This document shows positions 24,418 through 36,991 of a stretch of 64,000 bases of DNA, one piece after another. Origin of the DNA: Pseudoxanthomonas sp. 3HH-4. GTDB taxonomy: Bacteria; Pseudomonadota; Gammaproteobacteria; Xanthomonadales; Xanthomonadaceae. The position numbers and the translations under genes were made by a program. Under the pieces are notes generated by a model, which ran no database searches, was not told the DNA's origin, and was given only the letters and a program-made list of their open reading frames with translations. Position 1 is the first letter of the stretch, and each line of letters opens with the position of its first letter. The stretch spans positions 389,526 through 453,525 of the forward strand of contig NZ_VFPB01000004.1 of the NCBI RefSeq assembly GCF_006716465.1, in the 5' to 3' direction.

Positions 24418-25542
24418 GTGACACGACCCGCAATTCTCGTACTCGAAGACGGCAGCGTATTCGAGGGCGACTCCGTAGGCGCCGACGGCCTTTCGGTCGG
24501 CGAAGTGGTGTTCAACACCGCGATGACCGGTTATCAGGAAATCCTGACCGACCCGTCCTACGCCCGCCAACTGGTCACCCTGACCTATCCCCATATCGGC
24601 AATACAGGCTGCACCGACCAGGACGACGAAGCCGCCAGGGTCTGGTGCGCCGGCCTCATCGTGCGCGACGTGCCGCGCCGCCCCAGCAGCTGGCGCAGCC
24701 AGCAGGCGTTGCCGGAATGGCTGCAGTCGCGCGGCATCGTCGCCATCGCCGGCATCGACACCCGCAAGCTGACGCGCATCCTGCGCGAGCGTGGTGCGCA
24801 GAACGGCGCACTGATGGCGGGCGAGGGCATCAACGCAGAGATGGCGCTGGAAGCTGCGCGCAAGTTCCCCGGCCTGAAAGGCATGGACCTGGCCAAGGTG
24901 GTCAGCACCGACAAACCGTATCCCTGGCGCGACGGCCAGTTGGACCTGGACCGCAACGCCTTCGTGCAGGCGCCGGCGAAGTTCAAGGTCGTGGCGTACG
25001 ATTTCGGCGTGAAGCACAACATCCTGCGCATGCTGGCCGAACGCGGTTGCGACGTGACCGTGGTGCCCGCGCAGACCAGCGCCGCCGACGTGCTCGCGCT
25101 GCAGCCGGATGGCGTGTTCCTGTCCAACGGCCCGGGCGACCCCGCGCCGTGCGACTACGCCATCACCGCCATACGCGAGTTCATCGCGAAGAAGGTTCCG
25201 ACGTTCGGCATCTGCCTGGGCCACCAGCTGCTGGCCCTGGCGGCTGGCGCACAGACGATGAAGATGGGCCACGGCCACCACGGTGCCAATCACCCGGTGC
25301 AGGATCTCGACAGCGGTCGCGTGATGATCACCTCGCAGAACCACGGCTTCGCGGTGGATGAAGCGACGCTGCCGGCCAACGTGCGCGTGATCCATCGTTC
25401 GCTGTTCGACGGCACCAACCAGGGCATCGAACTGACGGATGCACCCGCCTTCTCGTTCCAGGGGCATCCGGAGGCATCGCCGGGCCCGCATGATGTATCG
25501 CCGTTGTTCGACCGGTTCGTGGCCTCGATGGAGACACGCTGA
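24418..25542 (+). CDS. carA: carbamoyl phosphate synthase small subunit
   Basis: 374 residues. CarA is the glutaminase subunit that passes ammonia to CarB for carbamoyl phosphate, the precursor of arginine and pyrimidines. N-terminal small-subunit domain: [54 protein letters not shown] in variant form. The class I glutaminase domain at about 185-374 has [13 protein letters not shown], the nucleophile in [12 protein letters not shown] and the His-Glu pair in [13 protein letters not shown]. The start is GTG ([12 protein letters not shown]), with AAGG about eight bases upstream. An exported protein gene begins on the last base of the stop, separating carA from carB. Confidence 0.97.
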   Translation: MTRPAILVLEDGSVFEGDSVGADGLSVGEVVFNTAMTGYQEILTDPSYARQLVTLTYPHIGNTGCTDQDDEAARVWCAGLIVRDVPRRPSSWRSQQALPEWLQSRGIVAIAGIDTRKLTRILRERGAQNGALMAGEGINAEMALEAARKFPGLKGMDLAKVVSTDKPYPWRDGQLDLDRNAFVQAPAKFKVVAYDFGVKHNILRMLAERGCDVTVVPAQTSAADVLALQPDGVFLSNGPGDPAPCDYAITAIREFIAKKVPTFGICLGHQLLALAAGAQTMKMGHGHHGANHPVQDLDSGRVMITSQNHGFAVDEATLPANVRVIHRSLFDGTNQGIELTDAPAFSFQGHPEASPGPHDVSPLFDRFVASMETR

Positions 25543-26162
25543 TGCGCGTGTGCCTTGCTGTCACCGCTGTGCTGATGGCGCTTGCGCTACCGGCTGCTGC
25601 GGCCACGCCCGGTGAAAAGCAGATCGACGAGATGACCGACCTGCTGGTCAGCATGCTGCCGGTCGGCGCCATCATGGAAGAGGCGGCCGGCGAGAATCCC
25701 GCCTGGCCGGTGCAGGACAAGCCTGATGCCGTCACGCCCGTGCAGTTGGCCTGCCTGCGCAACGAACTTTCCCGCGACGGCTTCCGCCGTGTGAAGCGGG
25801 CAGAAGTGGTCGAGTACGCAGTGGCACATCCGGGCCGGTTCGCCGAAGAACTGCAACTGGCGCGCACGGCGGCGCCGGTGTTCGGCAGCATCGTGCAGGC
25901 GGGCATCGCCTCGGCGAAGACGGACACCGACCTGGATCCCGCCGACCTGATGCGGACGGCCAGTGCGGACCAGTTGCTGGCGCTGCTCACCATCGCGCGC
26001 GATCCCGGGTACCGCGATTTCCGCGCATTGAGTGGTTTCGGCGATGTGCTCGCCGGCGATGGCGGCAAGGCCGACGGCAAGTCGGTGGGCGAGATGGCGG
26101 CCATCAAGATGATGTTCCAGGGCATGAAGGCGTGCGATGTGTCGCCAGGTGCCCTGATGTGA
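25542..26162 (+). CDS. exported hypothetical protein inside the car operon
   Basis: 206 residues, not recognised. The N-terminus [20 protein letters not shown] is a clear Sec signal peptide, with likely cleavage after AAA near residue 21. The mature part is helical and acidic, with KQIDEMTDLLVSMLPVGAI and two cysteines (LACLRNELSRDG, MKACDVSPG) that could form a disulfide in the periplasm. It starts on the last base of the carA stop (TGATG), so it is translationally coupled to carA, and carB follows 131 bases later. Nothing in the sequence ties it to carbamoyl phosphate synthesis; it may only share the promoter. Confidence 0.8.
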   Translation: MRVCLAVTAVLMALALPAAAATPGEKQIDEMTDLLVSMLPVGAIMEEAAGENPAWPVQDKPDAVTPVQLACLRNELSRDGFRRVKRAEVVEYAVAHPGRFAEELQLARTAAPVFGSIVQAGIASAKTDTDLDPADLMRTASADQLLALLTIARDPGYRDFRALSGFGDVLAGDGGKADGKSVGEMAAIKMMFQGMKACDVSPGALM

Positions 26163-26293
26163 TGTGCACCCGTGCGCGCCCATGCGCGCCGGGACAAGAG
26201 GTGGAGCGTGGCCCGTCCATCGCCCCTGTCGGACGCGCGCCTGGAGCAGATGCCCAGGGCGGCGGCCCCACACAATCCGAGAAGTAGATTCCC

Positions 26294-29535
<3,242 letters not shown>

Positions 29536-29539
<4 letters not shown>

Positions 29540-30012
29540 GAGCCCCATTGACCATGCAGGGCGCGCAGCGCCTGCGCCAGGAACTGGATCTGCTGAAGAC
29601 GGTTAAGCGGCCGGAAGTGATCACCGCCATCGCCGAAGCGCGCGCGCACGGTGACCTGAAGGAAAACGCGGAATACCATGCTGCCCGCGAGCAGCAGGGT
29701 TTCATCGAAGGCCGCATCAAGCAGCTGGAAGGCGAGCTGTCGCACGCCGAGATCATCGATGTCAGCAAGCTCAACGCCGGCACGCGCATCGTGTTCGGCG
29801 CCCGCGTGGTGCTGGCCGATGTCGACACCGACGAGGAGAAGCGCTATCAGGTGGTCGGCGACCTGGAGGCGGACATCAAGCTGGGCCTGATCGCGATCTC
29901 CTCGCCGCTGGCCCGGGCGCTGATCGGCAAGCACGAAGGCGACAGCGTCACGATCGACGCGCCTGCCGGCCAGCGCGAATACGAAATCGTCAGCGTTTCC
30001 TACGCAGACTGA
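29536..30012 (+). CDS. greA: transcription elongation factor GreA
   Basis: 158 residues. GreA enters the RNA polymerase secondary channel and stimulates cleavage of backtracked transcripts. The N-terminal coiled coil includes [20 protein letters not shown] and the tip [18 protein letters not shown] with the acidic D-E pair; the FKBP-like C-terminal domain has [30 protein letters not shown] and the end [11 protein letters not shown]. The start is GTG overlapping the carB stop (GTGA). The placement after carB is common in gammaproteobacteria. Normal size. Confidence 0.97.
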
Positions 30013-30016
30013 GCCG

Positions 30017-30970
30017 ATGGCGCAGGCCACGCTGCTGTTGCCTCCGCGTACCCGCCTGGTGGGACAGGCACTGCCGGCCGATGTGGCGCGGGCGTTGGGG
30101 CGCGCGGATCGCGCGGCCGGTGAGGCAGGCGAGCATGCGCAGCTGCGGCGCCACTTCCAACTGGTGCCGGACCATTGGCCGGTCGCAGCCCTGACGCGCC
30201 AGCGCGACGCAAGGGATGCCGCCGGCGCGTTGTGGCTGCGTGCCGATCCTGCGCGCGTGTCGCCCGACATGAATGGCGCGCGCATGCTGGCGTATGGCGA
30301 GGCGCTGGCGCTGGGCGGCGAAGACATCGCGGAGTTGCTGCCGGCACTGAAGCCGCTGTTCGGCGATGCCGGCATGCTGCTGGACGCGCCGGATCCCGCC
30401 CGCTGGTACCTGCGCCTGCCGCCCGACGCGAAACTTCCGGTGTTCGCGCCGGTGAATGACGTGCTGGGCGACGATCTCTTCGCGCACCTGCCGGAAGGCG
30501 AAGCGGGCCGCCGTTGGCGTGCCCTGCTCAGCGAAGCGCAGGTGCTGCTGCACAACCACCCTTGGAACGCACAGCGCGTCGCGCAGGGCAAGCCGCCGGT
30601 GAACTCGCTTTGGTTCTGGGGCGGCGGCGTGCTGCCGGACTTCGTACGCACTGGTTTCCGCCAGGTCAAAGGCAACGATGTGCTGTTGCAGTCGCTGGCG
30701 CATGCGGCCGGGGTGGAACCCGTGCACGCGAACGGGGAGGGCGGCGTGGATGCGCTGATCGACCTGCGTCATCTGCGCAATCTGGATCTGCTGTGCCGTG
30801 ACGCGTTGCAGCCTCTGCTGGACGCCCTGCACAAGCGCGAGTTGGATGGGCTGACCCTGGACTTCGAGGATGGCGCGCTGTTCGCGCTGCGCCGCGAGCA
30901 ACGCTGGCGCCTCTGGCGCCGCCCGATGCAGCGCCTGGACACGCTACGCCCGGACCACGTTCCGGCATGA
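30017..30970 (+). CDS. phosphoglycerate-mutase-like regulatory protein
   Basis: 317 residues, soluble. It belongs to a family annotated as cofactor-independent phosphoglycerate mutase-like; the segments WLRADPARVSPDMNGARMLA, LLHNHPWNAQRVAQGKPPVN and SLWFWGGGVLPD are the recognisable conserved blocks, and they resemble the substrate-binding part of apgM-type enzymes without the full metal-binding set. In Xanthomonas a gene between greA and recJ is, as I recall, named rpfE, a member of the rpf cluster with a modest effect on extracellular enzymes; this would be its counterpart, but I am not certain. It begins five bases after greA and overlaps recJ by four bases. No activity is claimed. Confidence 0.75.
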   Translation: MAQATLLLPPRTRLVGQALPADVARALGRADRAAGEAGEHAQLRRHFQLVPDHWPVAALTRQRDARDAAGALWLRADPARVSPDMNGARMLAYGEALALGGEDIAELLPALKPLFGDAGMLLDAPDPARWYLRLPPDAKLPVFAPVNDVLGDDLFAHLPEGEAGRRWRALLSEAQVLLHNHPWNAQRVAQGKPPVNSLWFWGGGVLPDFVRTGFRQVKGNDVLLQSLAHAAGVEPVHANGEGGVDALIDLRHLRNLDLLCRDALQPLLDALHKRELDGLTLDFEDGALFALRREQRWRLWRRPMQRLDTLRPDHVPA

Positions 30971-32691
30971 CCTCGCCCAGGATCCGCCGTCGGACCATCG
31001 CGGCGAATGGTCAGTGGCCCGAAGGCGTGCCGGTGCTGCTGCAACGCCTCTACGAAGCCCGCGGTGCGCTTTCGATGGACCAGGCTCAACCACGCCTGGC
31101 GCAGTTGCTGCCGCCCGACCAGCTCGGCGGCCTTGGCGGCGCCACCGCGTTGCTCGCCGATGCGATCGCGCAGGACCGGCACATCGTCATCGTGGGTGAC
31201 TTCGATTGCGATGGCGCCACGGCGTGCGCGGTCGGCGTGCGTGGCCTGCGCCTGCTGGGCGCGCGGCACGTGACGCCAGCGGTGCCCAACCGCATGGTGC
31301 ATGGCTATGGATTGTCGCCTTCGCTGGTGGATGAACTCGCCGCGCTGCAACCCGACCTGCTCGTCACGGTCGATCACGGCATCGCATGCCACGCCGGCAT
31401 CGCGGCGGCGAAGTCGCGGGGCTGGCAAGTGCTTGTCACCGACCACCATCTGCCCGGCGAAACGTTGCCGCCGGCCGACGCCATCGTCAATCCGAACCTG
31501 CGCGATGACCCGTTTCCCAGCAAGGTGCTGGCCGGCGTCGGGGTGATGTTCTACGTGTTGCTGGCGTTGCGACGACTCCTGCGCGAACGGGGCACGTTCG
31601 ACGGCGCGGGGCCGGATCTCTCCACGCTGCTGGATCTGGTCGCCGTGGGCACCGTGGCCGATCTCGTGCCGCTGGATGCGAACAACCGCGCCCTCGTCGG
31701 CGCAGGCTTGCGCCGGCTGCGGGCCGGGCAGGCATGTGCGGGCCTGCAGGCATTGATGCGTGTGGCAGGCCGCGAGCCGGCGCGCCTGACCGCAGCCGAC
31801 ATAGGTTTTGCCATCGCGCCACGGTTGAATGCGGCCGGACGGCTGGAGGACATGGCCCTTGGCATCGCCTGCCTGCTGACCGACGATGCCACGCAGGCCG
31901 AAGAGATGGCGCGTGTGCTGGAAGGCATCAATGCCGAGCGTCGTGGCGTGCAGCAACAGATGGTGGATGAGGCGCAGGCTGCGCTCGCGCGCATTGATGT
32001 CGCGGAGGGCGGGCAGGCGCCGCTCGCCCCGTGCCTGTTCGATCCGGAATGGCATCCCGGCGTGGTGGGTCTGGTCGCCTCGAAGATGAAGGAGCGCCTG
32101 CATCGCCCGGTGGTGGCCTTCGCGCCCGCAGAGCCGGGCAGCGCCACGCTGCGCGGGTCGGCGCGCTCGATTCCCGGCTTCCACATCCGCGACGCGCTTG
32201 CGGCCATCGACACTGCGAACCCCGGCCTGATGCAGCGCTTCGGCGGCCATGCGATGGCGGCGGGGCTGTCGCTCGATGAAAGTGCACTGCCCGTGTTCCG
32301 TGATGCCTTCCACCGCCATGCCGCCGCGATGCTCGACGACGCCTTGCTGCAGGAAGAACTCCTGAGTGACGGCGAACTCCAGCCCGGCGAACTGGACCGC
32401 GTGCACGCGGAAGCGCTGCGTGGCGCGGGGCCATGGGGGCAGGGATTCCCGGAGCCCATGTTCGATGGCGTGTTCGACGTGCTGGACTGGCGCGTGGTGG
32501 GCGAGAAGCACCTGAAGTTCTCGTTGCGCCTGCCCGGGCATGCGGCACCGTTGAACGCGATCCAGTTCAACGGCTGGCACGACCAGCCACCGCCTTCCCG
32601 CATACAGGCCGCCTATCAACTGGACACCGACGACTGGCAGAACCGTCGCGGCATCCAGTTGCTGGTCCGGCACTGGCAACCGGCCGCTTGA
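30967..32691 (+). CDS. recJ: single-stranded-DNA exonuclease RecJ
   Basis: 574 residues, normal. RecJ is a 5'-3' ssDNA exonuclease of recombination and mismatch repair, using Mn/Mg held by DHH motifs. Seen: IVIVGDFDCDGATACAVG (motif I), NRMVHGYGLS, LLVTVDHGIACH (motif II-III region), the DHH motif in LVTDHHLPGETLP, DLVAVGTVADLVPL, IGFAIAPRLNAAGRLED, and in the DHHA1 part RFGGHAMAAGLSL. The OB-like C-terminal part ends in QLLVRHWQP. The ATG overlaps the upstream stop (ATGA), so it is translationally coupled to the phosphoglycerate-mutase-like gene. Confidence 0.97.
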   Translation: MTSPRIRRRTIAANGQWPEGVPVLLQRLYEARGALSMDQAQPRLAQLLPPDQLGGLGGATALLADAIAQDRHIVIVGDFDCDGATACAVGVRGLRLLGARHVTPAVPNRMVHGYGLSPSLVDELAALQPDLLVTVDHGIACHAGIAAAKSRGWQVLVTDHHLPGETLPPADAIVNPNLRDDPFPSKVLAGVGVMFYVLLALRRLLRERGTFDGAGPDLSTLLDLVAVGTVADLVPLDANNRALVGAGLRRLRAGQACAGLQALMRVAGREPARLTAADIGFAIAPRLNAAGRLEDMALGIACLLTDDATQAEEMARVLEGINAERRGVQQQMVDEAQAALARIDVAEGGQAPLAPCLFDPEWHPGVVGLVASKMKERLHRPVVAFAPAEPGSATLRGSARSIPGFHIRDALAAIDTANPGLMQRFGGHAMAAGLSLDESALPVFRDAFHRHAAAMLDDALLQEELLSDGELQPGELDRVHAEALRGAGPWGQGFPEPMFDGVFDVLDWRVVGEKHLKFSLRLPGHAAPLNAIQFNGWHDQPPPSRIQAAYQLDTDDWQNRRGIQLLVRHWQPAA

Positions 32692-32700
32692 GGGCGCCGG

Positions 32701-33912
32701 TCAGCGCTCCGACCAGGCCAGGGGCTCCGGACTGCGGGACGGCACTTCCCCGGCACGTTTCAATCCGAACAAGGGCCGCAGCCATCCCACGCGGCGGATC
32801 ACTTCATAGCCGGCGAAGCACGCGGCGAAGGTGATCGCTACCAGCAAGGGGCCCTCCACCGTCGGCGGTATCGCCAACGGTTTCAGATGGTGGGCGACGA
32901 CCACGGTCACCGTCTGGTGCAGGATGTAGACGGGAAACACCGCCGGCACCAGATAGCGCAGCGCACGATTGTCGGCAGGACGCCAGTGCCGGGCGAAACC
33001 CAGTACCGCCACGATGGCGCACCACTGGTTCAGCCCCCAGGCCAGCCGCATCCCCATGCGTGCCCAGTCGGGCGGTGCCGCGTCCGCAAAATGCGCGAAG
33101 TAGGCGACCAGCCCGGCCCAGCTCAGCAGCCAGGCGACCAGGGCTGGCCAGCGCTGGCGTTCGATGGCATCCCACACCCCGTCCGTACGGGCGATGAGGA
33201 AGCCGAGCAGGAACACGCCGAAGTACTGCACGTGGTTGTACCAGTCGTCCACCAGGGCGTGCGTCTGCTCGAAGCGGCCGATCATCAGCACGCGCGCCAC
33301 GCCGAGGAACAGGACGGGACCGGCCAGTACGCCGATGCCGGAAAGCCAACGACCCAGCTGGCGCTCCGCTGCATTGATGCCGCGGGGCACGAGCTTCCAG
33401 AGCAGCCACAGCGCGACGGTGTAGACCCACAGGTAAGCGACGAACCACAGATGGTTCCATGTCGGGACGTCCAGGCAGCCGTCGGCATCGCAGAAGCCGT
33501 CATGACCGGTCAGGTAGCGCGCGTAGAACGCCAGGTAGCCCTCGTGGTAGCCGCCAGGCAACTGTTCGACCACCTCGTAGTAGGACTGCGGCGGCACGAT
33601 CACCAGCATGCCGAAGACTAGCGGCACCAGCAGCCGCCATGAACGGCTCCCAAGAAAGCGCATCCGCCCCCCCGGAGCATCGGCGGCCCGCCGCGCCTTG
33701 CCGAGCAGGAATGCCGTGGCGCAGCCGGACACCAGGAACAGCAGCGACAGTCGCCAGGGGGAGCTGAGCATCATGAACGGTTCCAGCGCGTGGCTGGCGC
33801 CGGGGCTTTTCACGTGCCAGTCCCAGGTCACGTAGTACATGCCCACGTGGTACAGCACCAGCAGCCCGAAGGCACAGACGCGGACCCAGTCCAGATCGTG
33901 GCGGCGTTGCAT
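32701..33912 (-). CDS. membrane acyltransferase family 3 (OpgC-like)
   Basis: 403 residues, about ten predicted membrane helices. The N-terminus RRHDLDWVRVCAFGLLVLYH followed by V-G-M-Y-Y is the signature of acyltransferase-3 proteins near OpgC (MdoC), which move acyl or succinyl groups to sugars across the inner membrane; the conserved Arg/Asp and His lie in this first helix region. Later segments are SLLFLVSGCATAFLLGKA, LLVPLVFGMLVIVPPQSYYE, NHLWFVAYLWVY and PVYILHQTVTVVV (second His). GGAG six bases before the ATG supports this start over an ATG seven codons upstream. It is divergent from a LytTR regulator, and its stop faces recJ nine bases away. Substrate unknown. Confidence 0.85.
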   Translation of the reverse strand: MQRRHDLDWVRVCAFGLLVLYHVGMYYVTWDWHVKSPGASHALEPFMMLSSPWRLSLLFLVSGCATAFLLGKARRAADAPGGRMRFLGSRSWRLLVPLVFGMLVIVPPQSYYEVVEQLPGGYHEGYLAFYARYLTGHDGFCDADGCLDVPTWNHLWFVAYLWVYTVALWLLWKLVPRGINAAERQLGRWLSGIGVLAGPVLFLGVARVLMIGRFEQTHALVDDWYNHVQYFGVFLLGFLIARTDGVWDAIERQRWPALVAWLLSWAGLVAYFAHFADAAPPDWARMGMRLAWGLNQWCAIVAVLGFARHWRPADNRALRYLVPAVFPVYILHQTVTVVVAHHLKPLAIPPTVEGPLLVAITFAACFAGYEVIRRVGWLRPLFGLKRAGEVPSRSPEPLAWSER

Positions 33913-34054
33913 GATCGTCTCCTTCGTCAACAAGACGGCCAGCGTCGGGCGCCGTGCGTGTCCGCGCCATTGCGAGGGGACGCGTGGTGGACGGGCAGGG
34001 GCCAGTCGAGGGAAGCAAGGGACGAGTTGCGGCGGTGATGCGGGAGCCGCGGGC

Positions 34055-34060
34055 TAGAAT
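34055..34060 (+). promoter_or_regulatory. -10 element placed for leaderless LytTR-gene mRNA
   Basis: TAGAAT is followed by six bases (GCGCGC) and the ATG of the LytTR gene. There is no Shine-Dalgarno sequence in the gap, so the message may begin at the start codon. Confidence 0.45.
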
Positions 34061-34066
34061 GCGCGC

Positions 34067-34951
34067 ATGACGGAACGGGCCCCGCCGACTTACGAACGCT
34101 ACCTGCCCTGGCGGCGATGGGTGGAGATCGGGTTCTGGGTGGCGATGATCGGCGCCAACTGCATCGGCAACAGCATGACCACGCTGATCGACATGCGGCG
34201 GCAGGGCTCCGGCGTGGAGGCCTGGGAGCCGGCCGTCTGGGAGGTGAGCAGTGCGCTGGTATGGCTGCTGGTCCTGATCCCGGCGATCGCCTGGTACACC
34301 CGACGCTTCCCCCTGCACTGGGAAAACTGGCGCCGGCGGATACCCGAGTACCTGCTGGCGAGCATCGTGGTCTGCATCATCCACGTGGTCGGCATGGTCG
34401 CGTTGCGCGTCTTGGCCTACCGTAGCCAGGGCATGACCTACGAGTTCGGCCCCTGGCCTCGCGAACTGGTCTACGAGTACCTGAAGGATATCCGCAGCTT
34501 TGCCACGATCGTCGTGCTGGTGGAAGGCTACCGCTTCCTGCTGCGGCGCTGGCAGGGCGAAGCGAGCCTGCTGGCCGAGCCGGACGAAGGTCCGCCGCTG
34601 GAGCCGGTGGATCGTCCGGAGCGCTTCCTGGTGCGCAAGCTGGGCCGCGAGTTCCTGGTGGCGGCCAACGACATCGAATGGCTGCAGGCCGCAGGCAACT
34701 ACGTCAACCTGCGGGTACGCGGTCACGACTACCCACTGCGGAGCACGATCGCCGGCATCGAGACCCGCCTGGATCCTCGCCGTTTCACCCGCATCCACCG
34801 CAGCTACATCGTCAGCCTGGACCAGGTGGCCTCGATCGAGCCGCTGGACACCGGTGATGCGCGCGTGCACATGAAGGATGGCAGCGCGCTACCCTGCAGC
34901 CGCCGCTACCGGCAAGACCTGCGTCAGCGGACCGGGGCCGAGGCCGCCTAG
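34067..34951 (+). CDS. membrane-bound LytTR-family regulator
   Basis: 294 residues. Four membrane helices fill the first 165 residues (IGFWVAMIGANCIG, SSALVWLLVLIPAIAWY, LLASIVVCIIHVVGMVALRV, FATIVVLVEGYRFLL). A linker leads to a LytTR DNA-binding domain at about 195-290: FLVRKLGREFLVAANDIEWL, QAAGNYVNLRVRGHDYPLRS, RFTRIHRSYIVSLDQVASIE and LPCSRRYRQDL. It is thus a one-component membrane regulator. In Xanthomonas rpfD also encodes a LytTR protein within the rpf cluster; equivalence is possible but not shown. It is divergent from the acyltransferase, an obvious target. The stop overlaps that of the convergent GGDEF gene (CTAG). Confidence 0.88.
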   Translation: MTERAPPTYERYLPWRRWVEIGFWVAMIGANCIGNSMTTLIDMRRQGSGVEAWEPAVWEVSSALVWLLVLIPAIAWYTRRFPLHWENWRRRIPEYLLASIVVCIIHVVGMVALRVLAYRSQGMTYEFGPWPRELVYEYLKDIRSFATIVVLVEGYRFLLRRWQGEASLLAEPDEGPPLEPVDRPERFLVRKLGREFLVAANDIEWLQAAGNYVNLRVRGHDYPLRSTIAGIETRLDPRRFTRIHRSYIVSLDQVASIEPLDTGDARVHMKDGSALPCSRRYRQDLRQRTGAEAA

Positions 34952-36876
34952 GCGGCGCGGGTCGCCGGCACGCGCGGCAGACGTTCCACGGCGTAACTGG
35001 CCACCAGTTCGATGGCGCCGCTGCGGACCGCGCCTTCAGGCTCCTCCAGCAGCGTTTGAAGGGCGATGCCGGGCGGGAGCGTCCGCCCCCACAGACCGGC
35101 CCATGCGTTGCGCCGGTCCTTGGCCGCATACAGGGCGCGATCGGCCATGCGCAGCGCGTAATCCCAACCGCCTGTGGCGTTGTCGAAGAACGGGAAAGGG
35201 GCGAAGCCCAGCGAGACGGTCAATGGCCAGCGCTGGCCGGGCGCCAACTCGTGCACATCGCACAGTGTTTCCTGCACGCGCGCCGCCACCGTGCAGGCCT
35301 GGGCCTCGGTCAGGTCCGCGCACGCCATCAGGAACTCCTCGCCCCCCCAACGGGCGATGACGTCGTCCGCGCGCCCCAGTGCGCGCAGCTGGCGCGAGAG
35401 CGCGACCAGCACCTGGTCGCCGGCGTGGTGGCCATGACCATCGTTGACCTGCTTGAAGTGGTCGATGTCGATGAGGAACAGCACATGGCGCGTACCGGCG
35501 GCGTGGCGCTGCAACGACATGGCCTTCAGCGACTCCGTGGCGGCGCGGCGGTTGCGCAGGCCGGTCAGGGGATCAGTGGCACTGACCTTGCGCAGCTGCC
35601 GGTTCTTGCGACGCTGCAACAGACCGAAGCCGACGCCCGCCAGCACCAGCAGGGTCATCAGTGCCACACCAGTACGACGCAGGAGGGTGGATTTCTCGTC
35701 GTTCAGCGCGCGGATCTGTGCCTGGTGGCGCATCTGCTCCAGTTCGCGCTGGGCGCTCGCGCTATCGCTGCGTGCCTGCAGGTCGGCCAGCAACTCCAGC
35801 CGCTGATGCCTCAGCGCTTCCATCTCCAATCCGTGCAGGCGGGCACCCACCGCCAATGCTTCGTCTGCCTCACCCAGCGCGGCATGCGCCGCCATCCAGG
35901 CGAGCAGGACTTCGCGCTGTTTCTGCGGCTGAGGCTGGTTGTCGACCAATGCCCAGGCGGCGCGGGCGGTCTCCAGCGCCTGCACGTGTTCACCGGCCTT
36001 GCGCTGCAGGACCGACAGTTTCGCAAGCGAGCCCGCCTGCCCGGGCAGGTCTCTGTTCTTCGCCTGTTCGCGGATGGCCGCTGCCAGCACCGGCCGGGCC
36101 AGTTCCAATTGCCCCTGCCGGATCCACAGGCCGGCGCGCTCGCTGCGCAGGCGATGCATCACGGTATGGGCTTGCTGGCGCTGGGCCATGGCTTCACCCG
36201 CGTCGATCATTTCCATGGCGTCTGCATCGCGCTCCAGCGCGACCAGGTTGAGCGCATGGTTGTGCACGATCAGGGGGTCTTCCAGTCCCACGTCGTGCGC
36301 TGCGGCCAGGGCTTTGAGGTAGTACGTGTCGGCCACATCGGGCGAGGCCAGATAATCGGCATGGATCAGCCCGATATTGTTGAGTGTGGCGGCCTGCACC
36401 AGCCCGGCATCGTGTTCGTCGAGCCGCGAAGAGACGTCGTAGGCGCGGAGGTAAGCGGCCTCCGCGGCGCGGATGTGGCCTGCGCCCTGGTAGATCGCCC
36501 CGATCTGCGAATAGGCCCGCATCTGCAGTGCGGGTGCGAGGTCCGGCGTGTCATCGACGCGCCGTTCCATCCGCTCGGCGGCGCTGATCGCCCGCGCCGG
36601 GTCACCGCTCAGGCTGGCGGCAATGCCCAGGCAACTCAGCGTCTTGAGTTCATCCTCGACGCTTAGGTCCTTCGCCTGCAGCAGCGCATCCGCCAGCGCG
36701 ACCGCCCTGGCGGGTTCGTCGCGCCTCAGCTTCAGGCACTGGCTGACCTGGCTTGCGCGCCCCGCCACGGGCGCTGTCGGCGCATCGCCCGCGCAGGCCG
36801 CGGAGAAGGCGGACGCCAGCGCCAGGCCGAGCAGGCCGGACAGCAGCGATGCGGACGGTGCAATGGGGATGGTCAT
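34948..36876 (-). CDS. TPR-GGDEF diguanylate cyclase, membrane-anchored
   Basis: 642 residues. A signal peptide or N-terminal helix (SASLLSGLLGLALASAF) is followed by about 330 residues of helical TPR-like repeats in the periplasm (for example ALQMRAYSQIGAIYQGAGH and AATLNNIGLIHADYL), a coiled segment, one membrane helix (about 415-435, VALMTLLVLAGVGFGLL), and a cytosolic GGDEF domain (about 450-600). The active site reads GGEEF, with an RADD inhibitory I-site five residues before it, so it should make c-di-GMP and be product-inhibited. Typical blocks SATDPLTGLRNRRAATESL and FLIDIDHFKQVNDGHGHHAG are present. The TPR part probably senses a peptide or protein. No strong ribosome site. Neighbour of the c-di-GMP-linked rpf genes. 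Confidence 0.9.
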   Translation of the reverse strand: MTIPIAPSASLLSGLLGLALASAFSAACAGDAPTAPVAGRASQVSQCLKLRRDEPARAVALADALLQAKDLSVEDELKTLSCLGIAASLSGDPARAISAAERMERRVDDTPDLAPALQMRAYSQIGAIYQGAGHIRAAEAAYLRAYDVSSRLDEHDAGLVQAATLNNIGLIHADYLASPDVADTYYLKALAAAHDVGLEDPLIVHNHALNLVALERDADAMEMIDAGEAMAQRQQAHTVMHRLRSERAGLWIRQGQLELARPVLAAAIREQAKNRDLPGQAGSLAKLSVLQRKAGEHVQALETARAAWALVDNQPQPQKQREVLLAWMAAHAALGEADEALAVGARLHGLEMEALRHQRLELLADLQARSDSASAQRELEQMRHQAQIRALNDEKSTLLRRTGVALMTLLVLAGVGFGLLQRRKNRQLRKVSATDPLTGLRNRRAATESLKAMSLQRHAAGTRHVLFLIDIDHFKQVNDGHGHHAGDQVLVALSRQLRALGRADDVIARWGGEEFLMACADLTEAQACTVAARVQETLCDVHELAPGQRWPLTVSLGFAPFPFFDNATGGWDYALRMADRALYAAKDRRNAWAGLWGRTLPPGIALQTLLEEPEGAVRSGAIELVASYAVERLPRVPATRAA

Positions 36877-36991
36877 GCCGTGGGTGGCTCTGGGCAGGGC
36901 ATCGGGTGCGATGCAAGAACCATTCCGGAAACGGCGTGGCGCACCGCTCTGGTATCCTTGCTGACCGATTCCATCCCCCGTCACAGTCCCC

